Source: Mycobacterium lepraemurium
Lineage (GTDB): Bacteria; Actinomycetota; Actinomycetes; Mycobacteriales; Mycobacteriaceae
Length of the DNA: 64,000 bases
Direction of reading: 5' to 3'
Assembly: GCA_002291465.1 (NCBI GenBank)
Contig: CP021238.1
Span: forward strand, 1,612,001-1,676,000
This document shows positions 55,360 to 64,000 of this stretch, piece after piece (the stretch's first letter is position 1; each line of letters opens with the position of its first letter). The notes below the pieces were generated by a model, which was not told the origin of the DNA, did not search any database, and worked only from the letters and a program-made list of their open reading frames with translations. The translations under genes were made by a program, and so were the position numbers.

Positions 55360-55386
55360 CAACGTGTTTCGCGGCCCAGGGCGGCC

Positions 55387-57411
55387 GTGAGCCCGGGTCC
55401 GCGCACGCCGGTCGAGGTGGAACCCATCGCCCGGGTGCTGCCGATGCTGTCGGTGCCGCACCTGGACCGCGAATTCGACTACCTGGTGTCGGCCGAGCAG
55501 TCCGACGACGCCCAGCCTGGCGTGCGGGTGCGGGTGCGCTTCCACGGCCGTCTGGTCGACGGGTTCCTGCTGGAGCGCCGCCACGACACCGACCACCAGG
55601 GCAAGCTGGGTTGGCTGGATCGGGTGGTGTCGCCTGAGCCGGTGCTGACGGTGGAGATCCGCCGGCTGGTCGACGCGGTGGCGGCCCGCTACGCGGGGAC
55701 CCGCACCGACGTGTTGCGGCTGGCGGTGCCGGCCCGGCACGCCAGGGTGGAGCGGGAGGCCCGGGACGCGGCCGGCATACCGATGCCGGCGCCGGTCGAC
55801 CCGTCCGGCTGGGGCGGCTACGGCCGCGGCGCCCAGTTCCTGGCCGCGCTGGCCGAGTCGTGGGCCGCCCGGGCGGTCTGGCAGGCGCTGCCCGGCGAGC
55901 CGTGGACCGACCGATTCGCCGAGGCCGCCGCCCAGACCGTGCGCGCCGGCCGGTCGGTGCTGGCGATCGTCCCCGACCAGCGCGACCTGGACGCGCTGAG
56001 CCACGCCGTGACGAGCCGCATCGACGCGACCGGCGTGGTTGCCCTGTCGGCCGGGCTGGGCCCGGCCGACAGGTACCGGCGCTGGCTGGCGGCGCTGCGC
56101 GGCAGCGCGCGGGTGGTGATCGGCACCCGCAGCGCGGTGTTCGCGCCGCTGAGCGACCTGGGCCTGGTGATGGTGTGGGCCGACGCCGACGACAGCCTGG
56201 CCGAGCCGCGGGCGCCCTATCCGCACGCCCGCGAGGTGGCGATGCTGCGCGCGCACCAGGCCCGCTGCGCTGCGCTGATCGGCGGTTACGCGCGGACCGC
56301 GGAGGCCCAGGCGCTGGTGCGCAGCGGCTGGGCGCACGACATCGTCGCCGCCCGGCCCGTGGTGCGGGCCCGCACCCCGCGGGTGATCGCGCTCGACGAC
56401 ACGGGTTACGCCGACGAGCGCGACCCGGCGGCGCGCATCGCGCGCATCCCGTCCGTCGCGCTGCGCGCGGCCCGCTCGGCGCTGCAGGACGGGGCGCCGG
56501 TGCTGGTGCAGGTGCCGCGCCGGGGCTACGTCCCGTCGCTGGCCTGCGCGCGCTGCCGCACCATCGCCCGCTGCCGGCACTGCACGGGGCCGCTCTCGCT
56601 GGCCGAGTCGCCGGGGGAGGGCGACGCGGGGCTGGTCTGCCGCTGGTGCGGGCGCGTCGACCCGACGCGGCGGTGCGCGCGGTGCGGCTCCGACGCGGTG
56701 CGCGCCGTCGTCGTCGGCGCCCGCCGCACCGCCGAGGAGCTCGGCCGCGCGTTTGCGGGCACGACGGTGATCACCTCGTCGGGCGACGCCGTCGTGCCCG
56801 AGGTCGCCGACGGGCCCGCGCTGGTGGTCGCCACGCCGGGGGCCGAACCGCGGGCGCGCGGCGACTATGGGGCGGCGTTGCTGTTGGACACCTGGGCGCT
56901 GCTGGGTCGGCAGGACCTGCGCGCGGCGGAGGACGCGTTGTGGCGGTGGATGACCGCCGCCGCGCTGGTGCGGCCCCGCGGGGACGGCGGGGTGGTGATG
57001 GCGGTCGCCGAATCGTCGCTTCCCACCGTGCAATCGCTGATCCGCTGGGATCCGGTGGGCCACGCGGAATCCGAGCTGACCGCCCGGGCCGAGGTCGGGC
57101 TGCCGCCCAGCGTGCACATGGCCGCCGTCGACGGAACCCCGGCCGCGGTGAACGCGCTGCTGGATGAGGCCGGACTGACCGGCGGGCAAACCCTGCACGC
57201 CGACCTGCTCGGGCCGGTGGACCTGCCGCCCGGGGCGCGCCGCCCGGCGGGAACCTCGCTCGGCGCCCCGGTGACCCGGATGCTGGTGCGGGTGCCGCGC
57301 CGCGACGGCCTGGCGCTGGCGGCGGCGCTGCTCCGCGGCGTCGGCGTGCTCAGCGCCCGGCAAACCCACGAACCGGCCCGGGTGCAGATCGACCCGCTGC
57401 ACATCGGCTGA
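55387..57411 (+). CDS. priA: PriA-like primosomal protein with degenerate helicase motifs
   Basis: 674 residues from GTG 55387. The N-terminal 3'-DNA-binding domain is recognisable (PHLDREFDYLVS, VRVRVRFHGRLVDGFLLER). The helicase part is unusual. Where PriA proteins have a GxTGSGKT Walker A loop there is WQALPGEPWTDRFAEAAAQT, and the DEEH Walker B position reads WADADDSL. Four Cys pairs of the zinc-binding insertion remain (CARC, CRHC, CRWC, CARC). The M. tuberculosis protein shows the same loss, so this is a lineage trait rather than decay here. It probably acts as a non-catalytic replication-restart scaffold. Confidence 0.92.
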   Translation: MSPGPRTPVEVEPIARVLPMLSVPHLDREFDYLVSAEQSDDAQPGVRVRVRFHGRLVDGFLLERRHDTDHQGKLGWLDRVVSPEPVLTVEIRRLVDAVAARYAGTRTDVLRLAVPARHARVEREARDAAGIPMPAPVDPSGWGGYGRGAQFLAALAESWAARAVWQALPGEPWTDRFAEAAAQTVRAGRSVLAIVPDQRDLDALSHAVTSRIDATGVVALSAGLGPADRYRRWLAALRGSARVVIGTRSAVFAPLSDLGLVMVWADADDSLAEPRAPYPHAREVAMLRAHQARCAALIGGYARTAEAQALVRSGWAHDIVAARPVVRARTPRVIALDDTGYADERDPAARIARIPSVALRAARSALQDGAPVLVQVPRRGYVPSLACARCRTIARCRHCTGPLSLAESPGEGDAGLVCRWCGRVDPTRRCARCGSDAVRAVVVGARRTAEELGRAFAGTTVITSSGDAVVPEVADGPALVVATPGAEPRARGDYGAALLLDTWALLGRQDLRAAEDALWRWMTAAALVRPRGDGGVVMAVAESSLPTVQSLIRWDPVGHAESELTARAEVGLPPSVHMAAVDGTPAAVNALLDEAGLTGGQTLHADLLGPVDLPPGARRPAGTSLGAPVTRMLVRVPRRDGLALAAALLRGVGVLSARQTHEPARVQIDPLHIG

Positions 57412-57433
57412 CCGCCGCAAACCGTTAACCTAG

Positions 57434-57455
57434 GCGATAGTATGCGCATGCAATA
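57434..57455. promoter_or_regulatory. Candidate MarR operator upstream of the marR gene
   Basis: GCGATAGT (57434-57441) and GCAATAAT (57450-57457) stand exactly 16 bp apart around the small palindrome ATGCGCAT (57442-57449 region). The same 22-base pattern, with only purine or pyrimidine swaps and one terminal difference, recurs at 58944-58965 before the divergently placed methyltransferase gene. It lies just upstream of a promoter-like pair TTTACG (57463) and TACACT (57485) spaced 16 bp. Confidence 0.55.
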
Positions 57456-57462
57456 ATCACTG

Positions 57463-57490
57463 TTTACGACATTAGTAAGGTTGCTACACT
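57463..57490 (+). promoter_or_regulatory. Putative marR promoter
   Basis: TTTACG (57463-57468) and TACACT (57485-57490) with a 16-bp spacer resemble a SigA-type promoter. The -10 is 50 bp before ATG 57540, and the operator-like repeat abuts the -35, fitting autorepression. Confidence 0.4.
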
Positions 57491-57539
57491 TTCTTTCCTT
57501 GGCCGCCGACAGGCCGGAGACCATCCCGAGAGGGGCGAT

Positions 57540-58025
57540 ATGGCCGCGGACCACACCACGGTTGACGAGTCGCTGGACGCGATCACCGACGCTTTGCTGA
57601 CGGCCTCCCGTTTGCTGATGGCCGTCTCGGCCCGCTCGGTCGGGCAGGTCGACGAGACCATCACCATCCCGCAGTTCCGGACCCTGGTCATCCTGTTCAA
57701 CCGCGGTCCGGTCAACCTGGCCACCCTGGCCGGGCTGCTGGGTGTGCAACCGTCGGCCACCGGGCGGATGGTCGACCGGTTGGTGGCCGCGGGGCTGATC
57801 GATCGCCTGCCGCACCCGACCTCGCGGCGCGAGCTGCTCGCCGCGCTGACCACCCGCGGCCGCGACGTCGTGCACCAGGTCACCGCGCACCGGCGCGCCG
57901 AGATCGCGGCCATCGTGGCGAAGATGCCGTCCGAGGAGCGGCACGGCCTGGTGCGCGCGCTGACCGCCTTCACCGCTGCCGGGGGCGAGCCCGACGTCCA
58001 CCTGGACGCCGAGATCGACCTGTAA
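57540..58025 (+). CDS. MarR-family regulator (Rv1404-like)
   Basis: 161 residues from ATG 57540 (MAADHTTVDESLDAITDALL). The winged helix is RTLVILFNRGPVNLATLAGLLGVQPSATGRMVDRLVAAG, with wing DRLPHPTSRRELLAALTTRG. In M. tuberculosis Rv1404 represses the flanking methyltransferase genes and is tied to acid adaptation. Here only one methyltransferase flanks it, and both genes carry the same repeat in their upstream regions. Intact. Confidence 0.92.
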   Translation: MAADHTTVDESLDAITDALLTASRLLMAVSARSVGQVDETITIPQFRTLVILFNRGPVNLATLAGLLGVQPSATGRMVDRLVAAGLIDRLPHPTSRRELLAALTTRGRDVVHQVTAHRRAEIAAIVAKMPSEERHGLVRALTAFTAAGGEPDVHLDAEIDL

Positions 58026-58030
58026 ACCGT

Positions 58031-58858
58031 TCAGCCGCTTCGCTTTTCGGCGGTGACGAGCAGGTACCCCCAGCTCATGGTGCCGTCGGTGAGGTGCTGC
58101 ACGGCGAGTTCGACGAGCTGGGCGTCGAGTTCGGCGGCCAGCACCCGGTTGTGGCCGATGTTCGCGTACGCCTCGATCGTCGGGCCGTAGTGCTGCTTGA
58201 AGTAGGCGTGCACGTCCTCGGCGCTGCCGAACCGGTTCACCGGCAACATGCCCCGCGCGGTGGTGATCCCGCCGATCCGCTCGCCCAGCAGCGCGCGCAC
58301 ATATCCCGGACGGCCCCACAGCGCCGCCGGCGGCACCGGATGCGACAGGCTGGGACGGTAGGGCCGAATGGTGGCCAGCATCCGGCCGAAGTAGCCTTCC
58401 GGGGTCCAGCTGATCAGGCCGATCCGTCCGCCCGGCCGGCACACCCGGACCAGCTCGTCGGCGGCGCGCTGGTGGTCGGGGGCGAACTGCACGCCGATCG
58501 CGGAGATGACCGCGTCGAACTCGCCGTCGCCGAACGGCAGCGCCTGCGCATTGGCCTCCCGGTAGTCGATCGTCAGCCCCAAACCGGCGGCTCTGTCCCG
58601 CGACCGCTGCAGCAGCTCGGGGGTGAGGTCGGTGGAGACGACGGACGCGCCGGCGGCGGCGGCCGGCAACGTGATGTTGCCCGAGCCGGCGGCGACGTCG
58701 AGGACCCGCACGCCCGGCCCGATCCCGGTGGCCTCGACCAGGGTGGGACCCAGCGGGGCCATTACCTCCTCGGCCATCAGGGCGTAGTCGCCGAGCGCCC
58801 ATACCGTGCGATGGCGGGCGGCCACCGAAGCGTCGGCGGTGGTGGTGTCGAGGGTCAT
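58031..58858 (-). CDS. SAM-dependent methyltransferase (Rv1403c/Rv1405c-like)
   Basis: 275 residues from ATG 58858 (MTLDTTTADASVAARHRTV); AGGAGG is placed well before it. Class I methyltransferase with SAM-binding VRVLDVAAGSGNITLPAA, acidic SVVSTDLTPELL, and FDAVISAIGVQFAPDHQRAADEL. The downstream region resembles the UbiE/Coq5 type. The substrate is unknown; the M. tuberculosis relatives are reported MarR (Rv1404) targets linked to virulence and acid response. It is convergent with marR, 5 bp apart. Confidence 0.9.
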   Translation of the reverse strand: MTLDTTTADASVAARHRTVWALGDYALMAEEVMAPLGPTLVEATGIGPGVRVLDVAAGSGNITLPAAAAGASVVSTDLTPELLQRSRDRAAGLGLTIDYREANAQALPFGDGEFDAVISAIGVQFAPDHQRAADELVRVCRPGGRIGLISWTPEGYFGRMLATIRPYRPSLSHPVPPAALWGRPGYVRALLGERIGGITTARGMLPVNRFGSAEDVHAYFKQHYGPTIEAYANIGHNRVLAAELDAQLVELAVQHLTDGTMSWGYLLVTAEKRSG

Positions 58859-58917
58859 CTGGCCTCCTGGTGGGACGGAAAGGCGGTGTCGCGGGGTGGG
58901 ATCACCCCGGACAAACA

Positions 58918-58964
58918 ATTGCTCTGAGCAATAGTAGCCACAAGCAATAGTGTACGCACGCAAT
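58918..58964. promoter_or_regulatory. GCAAT repeats at exact 16-bp period upstream of the methyltransferase
   Basis: GCAAT starts at 58928, 58944 and 58960, a strict 16-bp period, and an inverted ATTGC at 58918-58922 pairs with the first across a five-base spacer (TCTGA). The 58944-58965 unit matches the repeat in front of marR (57434-57455). On the minus strand this covers the expected promoter of the methyltransferase, 60-105 bp before its ATG. I infer binding by the adjacent MarR protein. Confidence 0.6.
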
Positions 58965-59015
58965 TTCCGGGCGACGCTGCGGCCGCGCTTCGCCGGGGCC
59001 TCCTAGACTGTGCCG

Positions 59016-59963
59016 GTGCGCCTCGTCTTCGCCGGTACGCCCGAACCCGCGCTGCCGGCGCTGCGTCGCCTCATCGACTCGCCGCGCCACGAGGTGATCG
59101 TCGTGCTGACCCGGCCCGACGCCGCTTCCGGCCGGCGCGGCAAGCCCGAGCCGTCGCCGGTGGCCCGCGAGGCGCTCGACCGCGGGATCCCGGTGCTGCG
59201 GCCGGCGCGGCCGAACTCGCCCGAATTCGTCGCCGAACTGGCGCAGTTGGCGCCGGACTGCTGCGCGGTGGTGGCCTACGGCGCGCTGCTGCGCGACGAG
59301 CTGCTGGCGGTTCCCCCGCACGGGTGGATCAATCTGCACTTCTCGCTGCTGCCGGCCTGGCGCGGCGCGGCGCCGGTGCAGGCGGCCATCGCGGTGGGGG
59401 ACACCATCACCGGGGCGTCGACGTTCCGGATCGAGCCGGCCCTGGACTCGGGCCCGATCTACGGGGTCGTGACCGAGTCGATCCGCCCCACCGACACCGC
59501 CGGGGAACTGCTTGCGCGACTGGCCGTTTCGGGTGCGGAGCTGCTGTCCGCCACCCTGGACGGCATCGCCGACTCGACGCTGACGCCGCGACCGCAACCC
59601 GCCGAGGGCGTCAGCATCGCGCCCAAGATCACCGTCGAGCAGGCCCGGGTGAGCTGGGACCTGCCGGCCCCGGTGGTGGAGCGCCGCATCCGCGCCGTCA
59701 CGCCCAACCCGGGCGCCTGGACGGTGATCGGCGACCTGCGCATCAAACTCGGACCCGTGCGGCTCGGCGCGGCCTCCGACCTGGCCGCTCCGCCGGAACC
59801 GTTGCCGCTCGGCGCAATTCACGTCGACCGCAACAGCGTCTGGGTGGGCACCGGATCCGATCCGGTGCGGTTGGGTCAAATCCAGCCGCCCGGAAAGAAA
59901 TTCATGAACGCCGTGGACTGGGCGCGCGGCGCCCGGCTCGATCCCGCGGCGCGGGCCACATGA
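59016..59963 (+). CDS. fmt: Methionyl-tRNA formyltransferase
   Basis: Formylates initiator Met-tRNA. About 315 residues; GTG 59016 is chosen because M. tuberculosis Fmt begins [13 protein letters not shown], with GTG 59010 as an in-frame alternative. The active site is in [18 protein letters not shown] and the catalytic Asp in [10 protein letters not shown]. The C-terminal tRNA-binding domain ends [19 protein letters not shown]. It overlaps rsmB by ATGA. Confidence 0.96.
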   Translation: MRLVFAGTPEPALPALRRLIDSPRHEVIVVLTRPDAASGRRGKPEPSPVAREALDRGIPVLRPARPNSPEFVAELAQLAPDCCAVVAYGALLRDELLAVPPHGWINLHFSLLPAWRGAAPVQAAIAVGDTITGASTFRIEPALDSGPIYGVVTESIRPTDTAGELLARLAVSGAELLSATLDGIADSTLTPRPQPAEGVSIAPKITVEQARVSWDLPAPVVERRIRAVTPNPGAWTVIGDLRIKLGPVRLGAASDLAAPPEPLPLGAIHVDRNSVWVGTGSDPVRLGQIQPPGKKFMNAVDWARGARLDPAARAT

Positions 59964-61354
59964 GCCGACCACAGCAGCGGGGGCGCGTCAAGAGGCGCCG
60001 GCCGCTGGACCCGGCCCGGGCTTCGGCCTCCGAGGTGTTGAGGGCGGTCAGCGAGCGCGACGCGTATGCGAACCTGGCGCTGCCCGCACTGCTGCGCGAG
60101 CGCGGAATCACAGGCCGTGACGCCGCATTCGCCACCGAGCTGACCTACGGCACCTGCCGCACCCGGGGCCTGCTGGACGCGGTCATCGGCGCGGCGGCCG
60201 GGCGCCCGCCGGAAGCCATCGACCCGGTGCTGCTCGACCTGCTGCGCCTGGGCGCCTACCAGTTGCTGCGCACCAGGGTGGACGCCCACGCGGCGGTGTC
60301 CACCACCGTCGAGCAGGCTGCCATCGAATTCGACTCGGCGCGAGCGGGTTTCATCAACGGGGTGCTGCGCAGGATCGCCGGCCGCGACGAGCGGTCCTGG
60401 GTGCAGGAGCTGGCCCCGGGCCCGGCCCGCGATCCGATCGGACACGCCGCGTTCGTGCACGCCCATCCCCGGTGGATCGCCCAGGCCTTCGCCGACGCGC
60501 TGGGCGCCGCCGCGGCCGAACTCGACGCGGTGCTGGCCAGCGACGACGACCGACCGCAGGTGCATCTGGCGGCGCGACCGGGCGCGCTGACCGCCGCCGA
60601 GTTGGCCGACGCGGTGGGCGGCACGGTCGGCCGCTACTCGCCCTTCGCGGTGTATCTGGCCGGCGGCGACCCCGGCCGGCTGGCGCCGGTGCGCGACGGG
60701 CTGGCCCTGGTCCAGGACGAGGGCAGCCAACTGGTGGCCCGGGCGCTGACGCTGGACCCGGTGGACGGCGACTGCGGACGGTGGCTGGACCTGTGTGCCG
60801 GGCCGGGCGGCAAGACGGCTCTGTTGTCTTCCCTTGGCGCCCAAATGTTTTCGGAGTCACAGTTCCGGGTCACCGCGGTCGAGCCGGCGCCGTGTCGCGC
60901 GGACCTGGTGGTCGAGAACACCCGCGGATTGCCGGTCGAGGTGCTGCGGGTGGACGGGCGGCGCACCGGCCTGCAGCCGGTGTTCGACCGGGTGCTCGTC
61001 GACGCGCCGTGCACCGGGCTGGGGGCGCTGCGCCGCCGGCCGGAGGCTCGGTGGCGGCGGCAGCCCGGCGACGTGCCGGCGTTGACCAAGCTGCAGCGCG
61101 AGTTGCTGGGCGCCGCGATCGCGCTGACCCGGCCTGGCGGGGTGGTGCTCTATGCGACCTGCTCGCCGCACCTGGCCGAGACGGTCGGCGTGGTCGCCGA
61201 CGCGTTGCGCCGCCACCCGGTCAGCGCGCTGGACACCCGGCCGCTGTTCGAGCCGGTCGTCGACCTGGGCGACGGGCCGCATGTTCAGCTCTGGCCGCAC
61301 CGGCACGGCACCGACGCCATGTTCGCGTCGGCGCTACGCCGCGAAGCGGAGTAG
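59960..61354 (+). CDS. rsmB: 16S rRNA (cytosine-5-)-methyltransferase RsmB/Fmu
   Basis: 464 residues from ATG 59960 ([20 protein letters not shown]). An N-terminal NusB-like RNA-binding domain (about 20-150) precedes the Rossmann methyltransferase domain, with [18 protein letters not shown] for SAM. Two catalytic cysteines lie in [16 protein letters not shown] and LYATCSPH. Relatives methylate C967 of 16S rRNA. Coupled to fmt by a 4-bp overlap. Confidence 0.94.
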   Translation: MSRPQQRGRVKRRRPLDPARASASEVLRAVSERDAYANLALPALLRERGITGRDAAFATELTYGTCRTRGLLDAVIGAAAGRPPEAIDPVLLDLLRLGAYQLLRTRVDAHAAVSTTVEQAAIEFDSARAGFINGVLRRIAGRDERSWVQELAPGPARDPIGHAAFVHAHPRWIAQAFADALGAAAAELDAVLASDDDRPQVHLAARPGALTAAELADAVGGTVGRYSPFAVYLAGGDPGRLAPVRDGLALVQDEGSQLVARALTLDPVDGDCGRWLDLCAGPGGKTALLSSLGAQMFSESQFRVTAVEPAPCRADLVVENTRGLPVEVLRVDGRRTGLQPVFDRVLVDAPCTGLGALRRRPEARWRRQPGDVPALTKLQRELLGAAIALTRPGGVVLYATCSPHLAETVGVVADALRRHPVSALDTRPLFEPVVDLGDGPHVQLWPHRHGTDAMFASALRREAE

Positions 61355-61405
61355 CGCGGCTGCCGGATGTGAACCGAGCGGCGCCGCTTCAGTAGTCTGG
61401 CGCTC

Positions 61406-62107
61406 ATGCCTTGCAACACGGGACAGCCGCGGGGACCGCGGATCGCGCCGTCGATCCTGTCCGCCGACTTCTCCCGGCTGGCCGACGAAGCCGCCGCCGT
61501 GACCGGCGCCGACTGGTTGCACGTCGACGTGATGGACAACCACTTCGTGCCGAATCTCACGATCGGGCTGCCGGTGGTCCAGAGCCTGCTGGCCACCACC
61601 ACCACCATCCCGATGGACTGCCATCTGATGATCGAGAACCCGGACCGCTGGGCGCCGCCCTATGCCGAGGCCGGCGCCCACAACGTCACCTTCCACGCCG
61701 AGGCCACCGACAACCCGATCGGCGTCGCCCGCGACATCCGCGCCGCCGGCGCCAAGGCGGGGATCAGCGTGAAGCCGGGCACCCCGCTGGAGCCGTACCT
61801 GGAGATCCTGCCGCAGTTCGACACCCTGCTGATCATGTCGGTGGAGCCCGGCTTCGGCGGCCAGAGCTTCATCCCCGAAGTCCTCGGCAAGGTGCGCACC
61901 GCCCGCAAGCTGATCGACTCGGGTGAGCTGACCATCCTGGTCGAAATCGACGGCGGTATCAACGCCGACACCATCGAGCAGGCCGCCGAGGCCGGCGTCG
62001 ACTGCTTCGTCGCCGGGTCGGCCGTGTACGGCACAGACGACCCGGCCGCCGCGGTCGAGGCGCTGCGCCGGCAGGCCCTGGGCGCGTCCCAGCACCTGCG
62101 TCGATGA
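61406..62107 (+). CDS. rpe: Ribulose-phosphate 3-epimerase
   Basis: Interconverts ribulose 5-phosphate and xylulose 5-phosphate in the pentose phosphate pathway. 233 residues from ATG 61406. TIM-barrel metal ligands are seen in [26 protein letters not shown] and [10 protein letters not shown], and the phosphate site is VAGSAVYG. The stop overlaps the ribD start (ATGA), linking pentose phosphate supply to riboflavin synthesis. Confidence 0.96.
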   Translation: MPCNTGQPRGPRIAPSILSADFSRLADEAAAVTGADWLHVDVMDNHFVPNLTIGLPVVQSLLATTTTIPMDCHLMIENPDRWAPPYAEAGAHNVTFHAEATDNPIGVARDIRAAGAKAGISVKPGTPLEPYLEILPQFDTLLIMSVEPGFGGQSFIPEVLGKVRTARKLIDSGELTILVEIDGGINADTIEQAAEAGVDCFVAGSAVYGTDDPAAAVEALRRQALGASQHLRR

Positions 62108-63129
62108 CCGCGTCGCTGGGCGACCACCTGGGCGCCGCGATGCGCCTGGCGATCGAACAGTCCAATCAGGTCAAGGGCAACACCTATCCCAACCCGCCGG
62201 TGGGGGCCGTCGTCCTGGACGCCCGCGGCGAGGTGGTCGGCGTCGGCGGCACCGAACCGGCCGGTGGCGACCACGCCGAGGTCCTGGCGCTGCGCCGCGC
62301 CGGCGAGCTGGCCGCCGGCGGAACCGTCGTCGTCACCCTCGAGCCGTGCAACCACCACGGCAAGACGCCGCCGTGCGTGGACGCGCTGCTGGAGGCCAGG
62401 GTGAGCACGGTGGTCTACGCCGTCGCCGACCCGAACCCGCAGGCCGCCGGCGGCGCCGGTCGGCTCCAGGAGGCGGGCGTGACGGTGAGCTCCGGGCTGC
62501 TGGCCGACGAGGTGTCCGGCGGCCCGCTGCGGGAGTGGCTGCACAAGCAGCGCACCGGGCTGCCGCATCTGACCTGGAAATACGCCAGCAGCGTCGACGG
62601 GCGCAGCGCCGCCGCCGACGGGACCAGCCGATGGATTTCCAGCGAAGCCTCGCGGCTGGACCTGCACCGCCGCCGCGCGGCCGCCGACGCGATCGTGGTG
62701 GGTACCGGCACCGTGCTGGCCGACGACCCGGCGTTGACCGCTCGGCTGCCCGACGGCACGCCGGCCGACCGGCAGCCGCTGCGGGTGGTCGTTGGGATGC
62801 GCGAAATACCTTCGGAGGAAAAGGTTCTCAACGACGATTCGCGGACCATGGTGATCCGCACGCATGATCCCGCCGAGGTGCTCAAGGCGGTGTCGGACCG
62901 CACCGACGTGCTGCTGGAGGGCGGCCCCACCCTGGCCGGCGCGTTCGTGCGGGCCAGGCTGGTGAACCGGATCCTGGTCTACGTTGCGCCCACCCTGCTG
63001 GGTGGCCCGGTCACCGCGGTCGACGACGTCGGGGTGTCGACGATCGCGAAGGCGCTACGCTGGCAGTTCGACGGGGTCGACCGGGTCGGCCCCGACCTGC
63101 TGCTCAGCCTGGTGCCGCGCAGCGGCTAA
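62104..63129 (+). CDS. ribD: Bifunctional riboflavin deaminase/reductase RibD
   Basis: Second and third steps of riboflavin synthesis from GTP. 341 residues from ATG 62104. The N-terminal deaminase has zinc ligands in GDHAEVLAL and [13 protein letters not shown]. The C-terminal reductase begins near [15 protein letters not shown] and contains [13 protein letters not shown]. Intact. Its TAA stop overlaps the stop of the convergent transporter gene (CTAA at 63126-63129). Other rib genes are outside the window. Confidence 0.96.
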   Translation: MTASLGDHLGAAMRLAIEQSNQVKGNTYPNPPVGAVVLDARGEVVGVGGTEPAGGDHAEVLALRRAGELAAGGTVVVTLEPCNHHGKTPPCVDALLEARVSTVVYAVADPNPQAAGGAGRLQEAGVTVSSGLLADEVSGGPLREWLHKQRTGLPHLTWKYASSVDGRSAAADGTSRWISSEASRLDLHRRRAAADAIVVGTGTVLADDPALTARLPDGTPADRQPLRVVVGMREIPSEEKVLNDDSRTMVIRTHDPAEVLKAVSDRTDVLLEGGPTLAGAFVRARLVNRILVYVAPTLLGGPVTAVDDVGVSTIAKALRWQFDGVDRVGPDLLLSLVPRSG

Positions 63130-64000
63130 CGCTCGCCCAGCGAGACCGCTTGCGGCTCAACGATTTCCGGTTCCTCGGCGTGTTCCTTGCGGCCGCCGAT
63201 CAACAGTCCCAGCAGCGCCCCGGCGATGCAGATCACCACGGTGGCCGCGAAGATGTCGCCGTACATCATGGCGAACGCCTTGAGGTACATCGTTCCCTGC
63301 GCGGCGATGCGCTCCAGCAGGCTGGCGTTGGGCGGGATCGCGGCGGTCAGGTTCGCCACGATCTGGTTGAACCGGTACAGGCCCCACGTGCTCAGCGCGG
63401 CCACACCGATCAGCATGCCGGTCATCCGGGCCACCACCACGGCCGCCGAGGCGATGCCGTGGTGGGCGGACGGAACCACCCGCAGCGCGGCGGAGGTCAG
63501 CGGCCCGATCACCAGGCCCAGGCCGACGCCGGCCACCAACAGGTCGGCGTGCAGTACGGGGACGCTGAACAGCCCGAGCACGTTGTGCTTCTGGCTCAAC
63601 ACGTCCTGGCGCCAGTAGTGGATCAGCCAGTAGCCGTAGGCGGCGATGAGCAGCCCGACGAACGTCATCGCCCGGTCGCCGGCCCGGGTGGCAATCCACC
63701 CGCCCAGCACCGCGCCGATCGGCAGCGCGATCAAGAACCACAGCAGCAGCCCGGCGGCCTGCGTCTGGTCCTGGCCCAGCACGCCCTGGCCGAACAGCTC
63801 CACGTCCACCAGCGTCACCATTAGCGCCGCGCCGGCGAACAGGGATGCGCCCAGCGCGGCCAAAAACGGGCGGAAGTGCACCCCGGCCGGCTCGATCAGC
63901 CGGGTGCGGGCGAAGCGCTCCCAGAGCAGAAACAGGATCCCCACCACGACCGCGCCGAGCACCAGCGGCAACCCGTAGCTGGGCAGGATCTGCTTGCCGT
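63126..64000 (-). CDS. P55-type major facilitator exporter (Rv1410c-like), 3' part only
   Basis: The last 290 or so residues of a 14-span major facilitator transporter; the 5' end lies beyond the right edge. At least six membrane spans are seen, with loop sequences [19 protein letters not shown] and [25 protein letters not shown]. The cytoplasmic tail ends [15 protein letters not shown]. In M. tuberculosis P55 works with the lipoprotein LprG, encoded in the same operon, to export triacylglycerides and affects drug tolerance. The visible part is unbroken. Confidence 0.9.
   Translation of the reverse strand, partial: GKQILPSYGLPLVLGAVVVGILFLLWERFARTRLIEPAGVHFRPFLAALGASLFAGAALMVTLVDVELFGQGVLGQDQTQAAGLLLWFLIALPIGAVLGGWIATRAGDRAMTFVGLLIAAYGYWLIHYWRQDVLSQKHNVLGLFSVPVLHADLLVAGVGLGLVIGPLTSAALRVVPSAHHGIASAAVVVARMTGMLIGVAALSTWGLYRFNQIVANLTAAIPPNASLLERIAAQGTMYLKAFAMMYGDIFAATVVICIAGALLGLLIGGRKEHAEEPEIVEPQAVSLGER

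Overview
This is a high-GC actinobacterial chromosome segment and is clearly mycobacterial. Nearly every housekeeping protein reads like the Mycobacterium tuberculosis orthologue, GTG starts are common, and adjacent genes often overlap by ATGA or GTGA. Two blocks that lie far apart in M. tuberculosis are joined here: Rv2559c-Rv2531c (rarA to the ornithine/lysine decarboxylase) and Rv1379-Rv1410c (pyrR to the P55 efflux pump). From memory this resembles the M. avium complex arrangement. A striking number of accessory genes are broken by small indels while every core gene is intact. That pattern is what I would expect of a reductively evolving member of the complex such as M. lepraemurium; the species is an inference, not something the sequence proves.

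Layout: 1-5.1 kb holds a decayed ATP-grasp/alpha-E gene, a decayed membrane protein, intact rarA, a YCII-like gene and a 5'-damaged Rv2558-type gene. 5.1-11.3 kb holds intact yjbQ, alaS, ruvX, mltG, aroE and a prepilin-peptidase-like gene. 11.3-21.0 kb is an accessory island: three flavin (luciferase-like) monooxygenases, a DszC/SfnB-like flavin oxidase and a five-domain oligopeptide-type ABC importer. It looks like an organosulfur or xenobiotic uptake and oxidation locus, and only the binding-protein gene is unbroken. 21.1-30.6 kb holds the shikimate genes aroC-aroK-aroB-aroQ, then pepQ, efp, nusB and a large PLP decarboxylase.

30.6-36.4 kb is a second accessory stretch: a small secreted protein, a broken sensor kinase facing an intact response regulator, a truncated and chimeric membrane protein, a frameshifted GntR regulator, a two-cluster ferredoxin, and an in-frame chimera of a lipoprotein signal peptide with the back half of a fumarate-reductase-type flavoprotein plus HEAT repeats. 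36.4-38.2 kb has an acetyltransferase and a beta-lactamase-fold esterase.

38.2-47 kb is the pyrimidine operon pyrR-pyrB-pyrC-(Rv1382)-carA-carB-pyrF behind a recognisable PyrR-binding leader. The Rv1382 copy is broken by a 13-bp tandem duplication. 47-52 kb holds a molybdate-binding-type regulator, mihF, gmk, rpoZ, coaBC and metK. 52-64 kb holds a Baeyer-Villiger-type monooxygenase, lipH, a YhhN-family gene, priA, a MarR regulator and a methyltransferase that share operator-like repeats, then fmt-rsmB-rpe-ribD and the 3' part of the P55 drug/lipid exporter.

The working genes cover aromatic amino acid and pyrimidine synthesis, translation, coenzyme A, S-adenosylmethionine and riboflavin supply. 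The broken genes cover nutrient scavenging, environmental sensing and regulation. I saw no tRNA, rRNA, insertion sequence or CRISPR array.
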